Below, in pieces: positions 14,881 through 22,556 of a stretch of DNA of 24,226 bases. Positions within the stretch are counted from its first letter, which is position 1. Each line of letters starts with the position of its first letter. The DNA comes from DASXYG01 sp036502625 (lineage in GTDB: Bacteria > Actinomycetota > Actinomycetes > Streptosporangiales > Streptosporangiaceae): assembly GCA_036502625.1 (NCBI GenBank), contig DASXYG010000013.1, positions 1 to 24,226 on the forward strand. The letters are read 5' to 3'. Both the position numbers and the translations under genes were made by a program. A model generated the notes under the pieces. It saw nothing but the letters and a program-made list of their open reading frames with translations, had not been told where the DNA came from and ran no database searches.

Positions 14881-16575
14881 ATGGACCACAGGGTGATCGA
14901 GCCGGACCGTGACGCGTACGCGTGGGCGGGCTGGGGGGCGTGCCTGTACTGGTGGGCGAACACCGAGCTCGGGACGCGCGACGACCTGGCGCGGGTGTTC
15001 TTCGGGCTGGAACCGGTGCCGGTCCGGATCGACGGCGGCGCGGACGTCACGCTGCCCGGTCTGGGGCTGAACGTGGTCCGGTACAACCTGGGGGCGTGCA
15101 CGTTCGGTGCGGTGGACGGGCGGCGGATGGCCGTGTCGGCGCACATTCCGCGGCGTAAGCAGGTCGAGGGGTACTGGAACGGCGACGGCTCCTGGGACTG
15201 GGCGGCCGACGCCAACCAGCGGACCGCGCTGGTCAAGGCGCGCGACGCGGGCGCGGACACCTTCGAGCTCGCGTCGGTGTCGCCGCTGTGGTGGATGACC
15301 GGCAACGGCAACCCGTGCGGCGCGGACCGGCCCGCCACCGACAACCTCCGGCCCGCGGACCACGCGGACCACGCGGCGTACCTCGCCACCGTCGCGGCGT
15401 ACGCGCGGGACAACTGGGGCGTGGCCTTCACCTCGGCCGAGCCGTTCAACGAGCCGTCGGCCCGCGACTGGTGGGTGGCGCACGGCCGGCAGGAGGGCTG
15501 CTACTTCTCCCCCGGCGCGCAGCGGTCCGTGCTCGGCCTGCTGCGCCGGGAGCTGGACCGGCGCGGCATGGACGGCGTACGCATCGCCGCGTCCGACGAG
15601 AACAGCTACGACGCCGCGACGGCGACCTGGCGCGGGTTCCCCGAGGAGACCCGGCGGTGCGTCGGGCAGGTCAACGTGCACGGGTACCAGCGGGGCGCGG
15701 ACGATCCGGGGCCGCGCACCCGCCTGTCGGCGGCGCTCGGCGACGTGCAGCGGTGGCAGAGCGAGTACGGCGACGGCGACCCGTCCGGCCTGACCATGGC
15801 CCAGAACCTCAGCGCCGACCTGCACTGCCTGCGCCCGCGGGCCTGGGTCCTCTGGCAGCCGGTGGAGCACTCGAACTGGGGGCTGCTGGCCGGGCAGTAC
15901 GACCCGCCCGACGACGCGGTCGCCGAAAGCGGCCACGGCACTCTGGCCGGGCGGGTCACCGGCGTCCGGCCCGCGTACCACGTGCTCGCCCAGTACACCC
16001 GGCACATCCGCCCCGGCGCCCGCATCCTCACCGCCGGCCACCCCGGCACGGTCGCCGCCTGGGACGCCGGGCGCCTCACCTTGGTCACCGTGCACCCGGC
16101 CACCGATCCCGCCGAGATCACCTACGACCTGAGCCGCTTCCCCCGCGTCGGGGACACCGCCCGGGTGTGGACGACGACCCCCGGCCTCCCGTACGCGCCC
16201 GGGTCCGCCGCCGTACGCGACGGCCGCCTGACCGCACGGCACGCCCCGCGGTCGGTGACGACGTTCGAGCTCGACGGCGTCGACCGCCGGTTATCCGGGC
16301 GTCATCCGAATGCCCAGCCGAACACGTGCAGCGACCCGGCGCCCGCGGCGGGCGGCGCGTTGAGCGTGAAGCTCCGCACCTGCTTGCCCGGTTCCAGGTC
16401 GATCGGGGTGGCGGCGAAGACGTACACGTTGATCTCGTCCTTCGTGCCGTCGGAGCTGTTGCGGTACGGCGTCTTCAGCACGATCTGGTTGCCGAACCGC
16501 GGGTCGTACGCGTCGGCGCCCAGGGCCCAGTCACTGAACGACAGCGCCGCGTTCTGCGTACTGCCGTCGGTGTAG
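14881..16575 (+). CDS. GH30-family hydrolase, probable beta-1,6-galactanase type
   Basis: The frame encodes 564 residues, of which 1-470 are a recognisable GH30 enzyme. G-W-G-A-C-L-Y-W-W-A-N (17-27), G-L-G-L-N-V-V-R-Y-N-L-G (60-71), V-E-G-Y-W-N-G-D-G-S-W-D-W (95-107) and P-L-W-W-M-T (135-140) resemble subfamily 5, the endo-beta-1,6-galactanases. The acid/base is E191 (F-N-E-P) and the nucleophile E295 (Q-S-E-Y-G). A beta-sandwich follows to about 470. No signal peptide is seen, unlike the secreted galactanases. Residues 471-564 are encoded antisense to the GH92 gene and look like read-through beyond a lost stop. The ATG has only a weak site, GGGGGTGG at 14869-14876. It follows lacI closely and may be co-transcribed. 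Confidence 0.85.
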   Translation: MDHRVIEPDRDAYAWAGWGACLYWWANTELGTRDDLARVFFGLEPVPVRIDGGADVTLPGLGLNVVRYNLGACTFGAVDGRRMAVSAHIPRRKQVEGYWNGDGSWDWAADANQRTALVKARDAGADTFELASVSPLWWMTGNGNPCGADRPATDNLRPADHADHAAYLATVAAYARDNWGVAFTSAEPFNEPSARDWWVAHGRQEGCYFSPGAQRSVLGLLRRELDRRGMDGVRIAASDENSYDAATATWRGFPEETRRCVGQVNVHGYQRGADDPGPRTRLSAALGDVQRWQSEYGDGDPSGLTMAQNLSADLHCLRPRAWVLWQPVEHSNWGLLAGQYDPPDDAVAESGHGTLAGRVTGVRPAYHVLAQYTRHIRPGARILTAGHPGTVAAWDAGRLTLVTVHPATDPAEITYDLSRFPRVGDTARVWTTTPGLPYAPGSAAVRDGRLTARHAPRSVTTFELDGVDRRLSGRHPNAQPNTCSDPAPAAGGALSVKLRTCLPGSRSIGVAAKTYTLISSFVPSELLRYGVFSTIWLPNRGSYASAPRAQSLNDSAAFCVLPSV

Positions 16576-19562
16576 GTGACGGTGACCGTGGACGCGGCGT
16601 CGCCGTTGCCGCCCGAGCCGAGGAACGCCAGCCGTGATCCCGTCGGCGGCTGTGGCAGGTCCACGGTCTGGCCGGTGGCCTGGATGTTGTCGAACTGGCC
16701 CGGCTTGCGGTCCGGCCAGCCGAACGTGAACCCGTTCCAGGCCACGGCCTTGCCCGGGCTCGCGCCCGCCGCGGCCAGTCGCTGCGCGGAGTAGGACCAG
16801 CCGCCGCCGTCGAAGTCGGCCTGCGCCGCCTGGCCGTCGTCGGAGATCCCGGCGTTGTTCTGGTACCACGCGATGGTGCCGCGGTGCGCCACGTTGACGG
16901 TGACGCCGGTGCGCCCCGCGCCGTCCACGTCGAACGGCACCGCGTGCGGTTCCAGCGCGGCGTCGCCCGCGGCGGTGAGCGTCACCTTCTGGTCGGCCTG
17001 CCCGTGCGCGGGGACGTTCAGCGTGCCGGACGCCGGGCTGACGGTGATCCCCGCGGGCGGCGCCGCCGTCCACGGCACCGCGCCGCCGTCGCCGAGCGAC
17101 CGCACCCGCAGCGTGACCGTCGCCGAGCCGCCCGGCTCCAGCGGCAGCGTGCCCGGGTCCACCGAGGCCAGGGACGTCCGCGCGCCCTGGCCGAATGACG
17201 GCGGCTCGGCGGCCTCCCCCGCGCCCAGCGCCGTGTTCGGCTGCGCGGCCATCGTGTAGTCGAGCCGTCCGCCGTTGCGGGCGAAGGACTCCGGCAGCCA
17301 CAGCCGGCCGCTGGACTTCCCGTCGACCTTCAGCGACCGGACGTACGGGGTGGCCGGGTTCGAGCCGGGCGCGTTGATCGTCACCTTCTGCCCGGAGGTC
17401 CGCCGGATCTCGATCTTCGGGAACGCCGGCCCGTTGAGGACCATCTCGGCGCGGCCCGGGATCGCCGGGTACATGCCGAGCGACGCCCAGACGTACCAGG
17501 CCGACATCGTGCCGAGGTCGTCGTTGCCGACCAGCCCGTCCGGCGTCGGCTTGTACAGGGTCGTGCGCGCCCGCTTGACGACGTCCTGCGTCCTGTACGG
17601 CGTGCCGGTCCAGGCGTACAGCCACGGCGACTGGAGCGACGGCTCGTTGCCGAGGTAGGCGTACGGCTCGTGGGATCCGGCGTTGAGCTTGGTGAAGAAC
17701 GTGTCGAGCCGCTTGGCCGCGGCGTCGCGCCCGCCCATCGCGGCGAACAGGCCGTGCACGTTCTGGTACGTCATCCAGTGGTACTGCGCGCCGTTGCCCT
17801 CGACGTAGTGGTCGGAGTCGGCCGGGTCGAACGGTGTGAGGAACGAGCCGTCGGCGTTCCGCGGCTGGATCCAGTCGTTGGCCGGGTTGTAGAGGTTCTG
17901 CCAGCTCTGCGCCCGCTTCATGAACGCGGCCGCGGTGTCCGACTGCCCGAGGCGGTCCGCGAGCTGGGCGATGCCGAAGTCGGCCAGGCCGTACTCCAGC
18001 GTGGTGGACGCGTCGCCGGGCACGTAGCCCTGCGCGAGGTACGCGGCGTTGCCGGGCCGCTCGGTGTAGCCGGACTTCTCCCCGACGCGGTTCGCGCCGG
18101 CGACCATCGAGGCCAGCGCGCCGTGGGCGTCGAAGTCGCGGGCGCCGAACGCGTACGCGGTGGACACGATCGAGTGGTACGGGTCGCCGACCATCACCCC
18201 GGTGATCGTGTTCTGGTGCGACCAGCGGTCCCAGACGTCGCCGATGGAGTGCGCGTCGTCGTACATCGACTGCGCGATGTCGGAGGCCACGTCCGGGGCG
18301 AGGAACGCGAGCAGTTGCGCCTCGCTGCGGTAGATGTCCCAGCCGGAGAACGTGGCGTACTCGTGGTGGCCCTTGCGCACGCGGTGGGTGCGGTCGTCGA
18401 AGCCGGTGTAGGCGCCGTCCACGTCGTCGAAGACGTACGGCTGGAGCATCGTGTGGTACAGCGCCGTGTAGAACGTGCGCAGCTCGGTGTCCGCGCCGCC
18501 GGAGACGCGCACCTGGCCGAGCCGCTTCCGCCAGGCCGCGCGGGTGGCGGTGCGCACGGCGTCGAAGCCGCGCGACCCGATCTCGGTGCCGCGGTTGCGC
18601 TTGGCGCCGGCGACGCTGACGAAGGACAGGCCGGAGCGCATCTGCACCGGCTTCTTGGAGTCGAACGTCAGGTACACCCCGGAGCCGGGGCCCTTGACGT
18701 TGACGTCGCCGGACATCGTACGGGCGGTACGGGTCAGCGGCCGGCCGCCGGGACCGTCGTTGACGTGGCCGAACGGCTTCACGGGCGCCTGCTTGACGCG
18801 GACCGGCGCCCTGCCGCGCGCGGTGGCCGCCCCGGCCCGCACCGAGTCGTCCTTCCAGGTGCCGAACGCCCTGATCGGGCGGTCGAAGGTGGCCTGGAAG
18901 TACACGTGGTAGCGGGTCTTGGCGCCGCAGAAGCCGCCGGTGGTGGCCCAGCCGGACACCGTGTCGCCGTGCACGGTGGCCTCCGCGTCGTCCACGCCGT
19001 TGACGGAGCCGGTGACGTTGAGCAGCAGCGTGCCCTGGTCGTCCTTGGGGAAGGTGAACCGGGCGACGCCGGCGCGGGTGGACGTGGTCAGCTCGGTCTT
19101 CACGCCGGCGTCGTCGGTGACGGAGTAGGAGCCGGGGCTCGCCTGCTCGTCGCCGTGCTTGAACGTACGGACGTAGTCGTCGCCGTGGGTCGCGGGCGAG
19201 CGGCCGATCGTGCCGGAGACCGGCGTGACCGGGAAGTCCTGCGCGCCGAGGCAGCCGGGCCCGGAGATGTGCGTCATGGAGAAGCCGCGCAGCCGGTCGT
19301 CCTCGTACTTGTAGCCGCCGCCCGCCGTGGTCACGGTGTCCGGGCTCCACTGCATCATGCCGAACGGCGCGGCCGCGCCGGGGAAGTCGTTGCCCGCGCC
19401 GCCGCCGTGCCCGAAGTCGGTGCCGCCGTCCTCGGTGCCGACGAACGGGTTGACGTACGCGCTGGGGTCGGCGACGGCCGCGGCCTGGGCGGGTGCGGGG
19501 CCGAGCGGGACCAGCGGCGTTAAGAGCAGGGCGCTGAGTACGGCGAGTCGACGTCTGTGCAA
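16302..19562 (-). CDS. Secreted GH92 alpha-mannosidase
   Basis: A 1,086-residue exported glycosidase. The signal peptide (M-H-R-R-R, hydrophobic core, A-Q-A near 25-27) precedes the GH92 N-domain with G-N-D-F-P-G-A-A-A-P-F-G-M (58-69). The catalytic barrel follows: F-S-G-W-D-I-Y-R-S (405-413), E588 in V-E-G-N-G-A-Q-Y as the likely acid, and D681/D682 in G-N-D-D-L-G-T-M-S-A-W-Y as the base region. Residues about 800-890 look like an Ig-like spacer and 895-1086 like a carbohydrate-binding beta-sandwich. GH92 enzymes are calcium-dependent exo-alpha-mannosidases. The start is TTG, supported by GAGGAG 6 nt upstream and by the signal peptide beginning there. Upstream lies a DasR-like site. Confidence 0.92.
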   Translation of the reverse strand: MHRRRLAVLSALLLTPLVPLGPAPAQAAAVADPSAYVNPFVGTEDGGTDFGHGGGAGNDFPGAAAPFGMMQWSPDTVTTAGGGYKYEDDRLRGFSMTHISGPGCLGAQDFPVTPVSGTIGRSPATHGDDYVRTFKHGDEQASPGSYSVTDDAGVKTELTTSTRAGVARFTFPKDDQGTLLLNVTGSVNGVDDAEATVHGDTVSGWATTGGFCGAKTRYHVYFQATFDRPIRAFGTWKDDSVRAGAATARGRAPVRVKQAPVKPFGHVNDGPGGRPLTRTARTMSGDVNVKGPGSGVYLTFDSKKPVQMRSGLSFVSVAGAKRNRGTEIGSRGFDAVRTATRAAWRKRLGQVRVSGGADTELRTFYTALYHTMLQPYVFDDVDGAYTGFDDRTHRVRKGHHEYATFSGWDIYRSEAQLLAFLAPDVASDIAQSMYDDAHSIGDVWDRWSHQNTITGVMVGDPYHSIVSTAYAFGARDFDAHGALASMVAGANRVGEKSGYTERPGNAAYLAQGYVPGDASTTLEYGLADFGIAQLADRLGQSDTAAAFMKRAQSWQNLYNPANDWIQPRNADGSFLTPFDPADSDHYVEGNGAQYHWMTYQNVHGLFAAMGGRDAAAKRLDTFFTKLNAGSHEPYAYLGNEPSLQSPWLYAWTGTPYRTQDVVKRARTTLYKPTPDGLVGNDDLGTMSAWYVWASLGMYPAIPGRAEMVLNGPAFPKIEIRRTSGQKVTINAPGSNPATPYVRSLKVDGKSSGRLWLPESFARNGGRLDYTMAAQPNTALGAGEAAEPPSFGQGARTSLASVDPGTLPLEPGGSATVTLRVRSLGDGGAVPWTAAPPAGITVSPASGTLNVPAHGQADQKVTLTAAGDAALEPHAVPFDVDGAGRTGVTVNVAHRGTIAWYQNNAGISDDGQAAQADFDGGGWSYSAQRLAAAGASPGKAVAWNGFTFGWPDRKPGQFDNIQATGQTVDLPQPPTGSRLAFLGSGGNGDAASTVTVTYTDGSTQNAALSFSDWALGADAYDPRFGNQIVLKTPYRNSSDGTKDEINVYVFAATPIDLEPGKQVRSFTLNAPPAAGAGSLHVFGWAFG

Positions 19563-19600
19563 GGCGCACTCCTCAGGGAATGGGCGGCCGCGACGCCCCG

Positions 19601-19629
19601 ATGGTGACCCGGCCCTCCGCCCCCGTCAA
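19601..19629 (-). promoter_or_regulatory. Possible promoter of the GH92 gene
   Basis: TTGACG (19629-19624) with CACCAT (19606-19601) after 17 nt. The -10 is weak. The -35 overlaps the DasR-like site, as expected for repression. Confidence 0.35.
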
Positions 19630-19643
19630 TGGTCTAGACCTTC
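19628..19643. promoter_or_regulatory. DasR (dre)-like operator upstream of GH92
   Basis: The 10-bp palindrome GGTCTAGACC (19631-19640) sits in a 16-bp window that matches the streptomycete dre consensus AGTGGTCTAGACCACT at 12 positions; the core TGGTCTAGACC is intact. DasR is a GntR-type repressor of GlcNAc and chitin use, released by amino-sugar phosphates. The site lies about 65 nt upstream of the GH92 start. Confidence 0.6.
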
Positions 19644-19706
19644 GGTCAGAATCGGTGTAAGGATGCCCACGGAAATAGCGGCGCACGCGGCGGAGTTCGG
19701 TTGATC

Positions 19707-20366
19707 ATGACGACGAGTGTCGAGGTCTGGACCGACATCCACTGCCCGTGGGCGACCGTCGTGGTGCACCGGCTGCGCGCCGCGCGCGACGCCTCCGGCG
19801 CCGACGTGGTCTTCGACCAGCGCGCGTGGCCCCTCGAACTGGTCAACGGCACCGGCACGCCGCGCGCCATCCTGTCCGCCGAGGTCCCGGTGCTGGCCAA
19901 CCAGGAGCCCGAGCTGTTCAGCGCCTACCGCAACGAGTCGTGGCCGTCGACGTTCCTGCCCGCCTTCGAGCTGGTCGCCGCCGCGCGCCGGGTGCACGGC
20001 CCGCGCGCCGCCGAGGACGTCGACTACCACCTGCGCGCCGCCTTCTTCCGCAAGTCCGTCGACGTCAGCGTCCGGGTCGGCCTGGAGAAGGCGCTGAAGC
20101 TCGCCGCCGAGGCGAGTCCGGAGATCGACGCCGCGGAGGTGCTGCGCGTCTGGGAGTCCGACAACGTACGCGCCGACGTCCTGTCCGACTTCCGCCGCAG
20201 CCACGACCTCCCCATCCAGGGCAGCCCGCAGATCTTCTGGCCGGACGGCACCACGACGCACAACCCCGGCCTGACCGACCACGAATGGGTCCGCGGCATT
20301 CCGCGCCTGCACTCCGCCGACCCGTCCGAGCCCGCCCGTCTGCTGGCCGAGAAGGTCACGGGGTAG
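19707..20366 (+). CDS. DsbA-family (FrnE-like) thioredoxin-fold protein
   Basis: A 219-residue protein of the DsbA/FrnE/2-hydroxychromene-2-carboxylate isomerase group. The beta1 strand and active-site loop read D-I-H-C13-P-W-A16, the helical insertion occupies about 55-160, and the cis-proline loop is Q-G-S-P174-Q-I-F. The second cysteine of the C-x-x-C motif is replaced by alanine, so it cannot act as an ordinary dithiol oxidase; a monothiol, isomerase or glutathione-linked role is possible. There is no signal peptide. The start is ATG at 19707, with GGAG at 19692-19695. It ends 11 bp inside the convergent LysR gene. Confidence 0.82.
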   Translation: MTTSVEVWTDIHCPWATVVVHRLRAARDASGADVVFDQRAWPLELVNGTGTPRAILSAEVPVLANQEPELFSAYRNESWPSTFLPAFELVAAARRVHGPRAAEDVDYHLRAAFFRKSVDVSVRVGLEKALKLAAEASPEIDAAEVLRVWESDNVRADVLSDFRRSHDLPIQGSPQIFWPDGTTTHNPGLTDHEWVRGIPRLHSADPSEPARLLAEKVTG

Positions 20367-21231
20367 CCGCGCGCAGCTCCGCGATGAGCGGCGCGAGCAG
20401 CGGGTTCTGGTTGCTGGCGCGGTGCAGGACGAAGACGTGGCGCTTCGGCGGTGGCGGGTACAGCTCGATCGGCGGCAGGTCGGCGGCCAGGTAGTGGCCC
20501 ATCGCCGGGACGAGCGCGATGCCGAGGCCGGCGTGGACGAACGCGCACACCGAGTAGTAGTCGTTCGTCTGGAGCGCGACGGACGGCGTGAAGCCGGCCC
20601 CCGCGCAGTAGCGCTCCAGGCTGGGCGACGGGTCGCTGGCGATCCACGTGCGGTCGCGCAGGTCGGCGAGGTGGGCGCGGCCGGTCGCGGGGCGGAGCGC
20701 GGGCGGGGCGAGCAGGAGCCGGCGCTCGGCGAACAGCGGGACCCGGGTCAGCGCCCGGGGCCAGTCGCGGGCGTCGAGCTCGTTCTCGTACACCACCGCG
20801 AGGTCGAGGGAGCCGTCGAGCAGGGACGGGAGCAGCGCGTCCGGCTCCCCCTCGGTGAGCCGGACCGTCACCGCGGGCCGCTCGCCGGTGAACCCGGCGA
20901 ACGCCGCGGGCAGGATGCGCGCGCTGGCCGTACGGAAGCTGCCGACGTCGACGTGGCCGCGTTCCGCCGAGGCCATCGCGCGCGCGTCGTGTTCGAGGGA
21001 GCGCAGGCCGAGCACGGTCTCGCGGCCGGCGTCGGCGAGGTAGTGGGCCGCGGCGGTGGGCCGCACGGTGCGCGGCAGCCGCTCGAACAGCGCCAGCCCG
21101 GTGGCCCGCTCCAGCGCGCGCATCTGCTGCGACACCGCCGAGGCCGTGTAGCCAAGGCGCTGGGCCGCGGCCACGAACGATCCGCCGTCGAGCACGGCCT
21201 GAAGTGTGGCGAGATGTACCGGATTGAGCAT
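20356..21231 (-). CDS. LysR family transcriptional regulator
   Basis: A 291-residue regulator. The winged HTH covers residues 1-60 (L-A-T-L-Q-A-V-L-D-G-G-S-F-V-A-A-A-Q-R-L-G-Y-T, then S-A-V-S-Q-Q-M-R-A-L-E), followed by the two-lobed effector domain from about residue 90. It is divergent from the FAD oxidoreductase gene across 109 nt, the usual arrangement for a LysR activator and its target. The ATG at 21231 is chosen over an in-frame TTG 6 nt earlier. No ribosome binding site is visible; instead a TAAGAT -10 lies 6 nt before the ATG, so the mRNA may be leaderless. Confidence 0.92.
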   Translation of the reverse strand: MLNPVHLATLQAVLDGGSFVAAAQRLGYTASAVSQQMRALERATGLALFERLPRTVRPTAAAHYLADAGRETVLGLRSLEHDARAMASAERGHVDVGSFRTASARILPAAFAGFTGERPAVTVRLTEGEPDALLPSLLDGSLDLAVVYENELDARDWPRALTRVPLFAERRLLLAPPALRPATGRAHLADLRDRTWIASDPSPSLERYCAGAGFTPSVALQTNDYYSVCAFVHAGLGIALVPAMGHYLAADLPPIELYPPPPKRHVFVLHRASNQNPLLAPLIAELRAATP

Positions 21232-21244
21232 TAGCAAATCTTAA
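21231..21244. promoter_or_regulatory. LysR-type T-N11-A box and leaderless promoter
   Basis: TTAGCAAATCTTAA is an imperfect dyad containing T-N11-A. On the minus strand it includes TAAGAT (21243-21238), a good -10 whose predicted start point is the A of the lysR ATG. The dyad would therefore cover the regulator's own promoter and start codon. No clear -35 is seen. Confidence 0.45.
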
Positions 21245-21340
21245 TGACTGGACGAGAAGGATGTCTGCTCGGAATCTTGAGGCGGCCGCCTGACTGCGGG
21301 CAGGCTCAGAGAGCGCACAACCGGTGATCATGGAGATGAC

Positions 21341-22546
21341 ATGGCCTCAGGAGCGGACGTCGTCGTGATCGGCGGCGGTGTCGTCGGGACGAGCATCGCC
21401 TTCCACCTCGCCAGGCTCGGGGCCGGAAGCGTGACCCTCCTCGAGCGCTCCCCGGGGCTTGCCGCCGGCGCCACCGGACGGTCCGGCGCCCTGGTGCGCA
21501 CGCACTACACGAACGCGCCCGAGGCGGCCATGGCGCAGGCCGCGCTGCCCTGGTTCGAGGGGTGGGCGGACCGCGTCGGCGGCGCCTGCGGGTTCGTCCG
21601 CACCGGATTCCTGCAGGTCGTGGACGCCGCGGACACCGCGCTGCTGAAGGAGAACACGGCCGTGCTGCAGGGCCTCGGGGTGGACACCCGGGTCGTGGAC
21701 GCCGCCGAGGCGCGCGCGCTGGAACCCGGCCTGGCCATCGCGGACGGCGAGTTCGCCGCGTACGAGCCGCGCAGCGGCTACGCCGACCCGGTCGCCACCA
21801 CGGAGAGCCTGGCCGCGGCGGCGCGGCGGCTCGGCGTGGAGATCAGGCTCGGCTCGGTGGTGCGCGGCCTGTGCGGCAGCGGCTCGCGGGTCACCGGCGT
21901 GAAGACCGCGCGCGACATGATCGCCGCCGACATCGTGGTCGTCGCGAACGGCTGCTGGTCGGTGCCGCTGCTCGCGCGCATCGGCGTGAAGCTGCCGATC
22001 GAGGCGCACCGCGCGCAGCGCACCGTCGTCGCCCGGCCGCCGGAGATGCGCGGCGAGCGCGGCCACCTGACGGTCATCGACCGCCGTACGGGCGTCTACA
22101 CGCGGCCGCACGGCGTGGACGGCACGCTCGTCGGGCTCAGCCGCGCGGCCGACCGGCTGGCCTCGCCCGACGGCGTGGACGTCGAGCCCGGCTTCCCCGA
22201 GCGGGCCCGCGACCGGCTCGCGCTGACGTTCCCCGCGTTCGCCGGCGCCGCGATCACGCTGTCGAAAGCCGGGCCGCTCGACGTCACACCGGACCACTGC
22301 GCGCTGATCGGGCCGGTCGAGGGCATGGACGGCATCGTGCTGGCCGCCGGCATGAGCGGCAGCGGCTTCAAGAAGGCGCCGGCCATCGGCGCGTGCGTCG
22401 CCGAGCTGATCGTCGAGGGCGCCGCGACCACCGCCCCCATCGAGGCGTTCGACCCCGCGCGGTTCACCCGGGGCGCGGGCGTCGAGCGCCGCGACTACAC
22501 CGTCGGCGGCGAGGACGACACCTCGCGCGACGCCCTCGTGCACTGA
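21341..22546 (+). CDS. FAD-dependent oxidoreductase, DAO/sarcosine-oxidase-like
   Basis: A 401-residue flavoenzyme. The N-terminal dinucleotide-binding fold is V-V-V-I-G-G-G-V-V-G-T-S-I-A-F-H-L (7-23) ending in the acidic residue of L-L-E-R. G-A-T-G-R-S-G-A-L-V-R is near 43-53, and the C-terminal FAD-contact region is G-M-S-G-S-G-F-K-K-A-P at about 346-356. This is the DAO family, which oxidises amino acids or N-methylated amino acids such as sarcosine or D-amino acids. The substrate cannot be told. The ATG has GGAG 5 nt upstream. It is probably activated by the divergent LysR protein. It ends 10 nt from the stop of the next, convergent gene. Confidence 0.9.
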   Translation: MASGADVVVIGGGVVGTSIAFHLARLGAGSVTLLERSPGLAAGATGRSGALVRTHYTNAPEAAMAQAALPWFEGWADRVGGACGFVRTGFLQVVDAADTALLKENTAVLQGLGVDTRVVDAAEARALEPGLAIADGEFAAYEPRSGYADPVATTESLAAAARRLGVEIRLGSVVRGLCGSGSRVTGVKTARDMIAADIVVVANGCWSVPLLARIGVKLPIEAHRAQRTVVARPPEMRGERGHLTVIDRRTGVYTRPHGVDGTLVGLSRAADRLASPDGVDVEPGFPERARDRLALTFPAFAGAAITLSKAGPLDVTPDHCALIGPVEGMDGIVLAAGMSGSGFKKAPAIGACVAELIVEGAATTAPIEAFDPARFTRGAGVERRDYTVGGEDDTSRDALVH

Positions 22547-22556
22547 TCACCGCCGC

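Noticed and set aside
17670..19523. Plus-strand ORF of about 617 residues opposite the GH92 gene
   Set aside because: Val/Ala/Gly/Arg-rich shadow with no domain; GH92 motifs on the other strand are unambiguous.
16302..19562. GH92 gene as part of the rhamnoside locus
   Set aside because: It is secreted, has a different regulatory site and is convergent with the GH30 gene; adjacency alone does not show a shared pathway.
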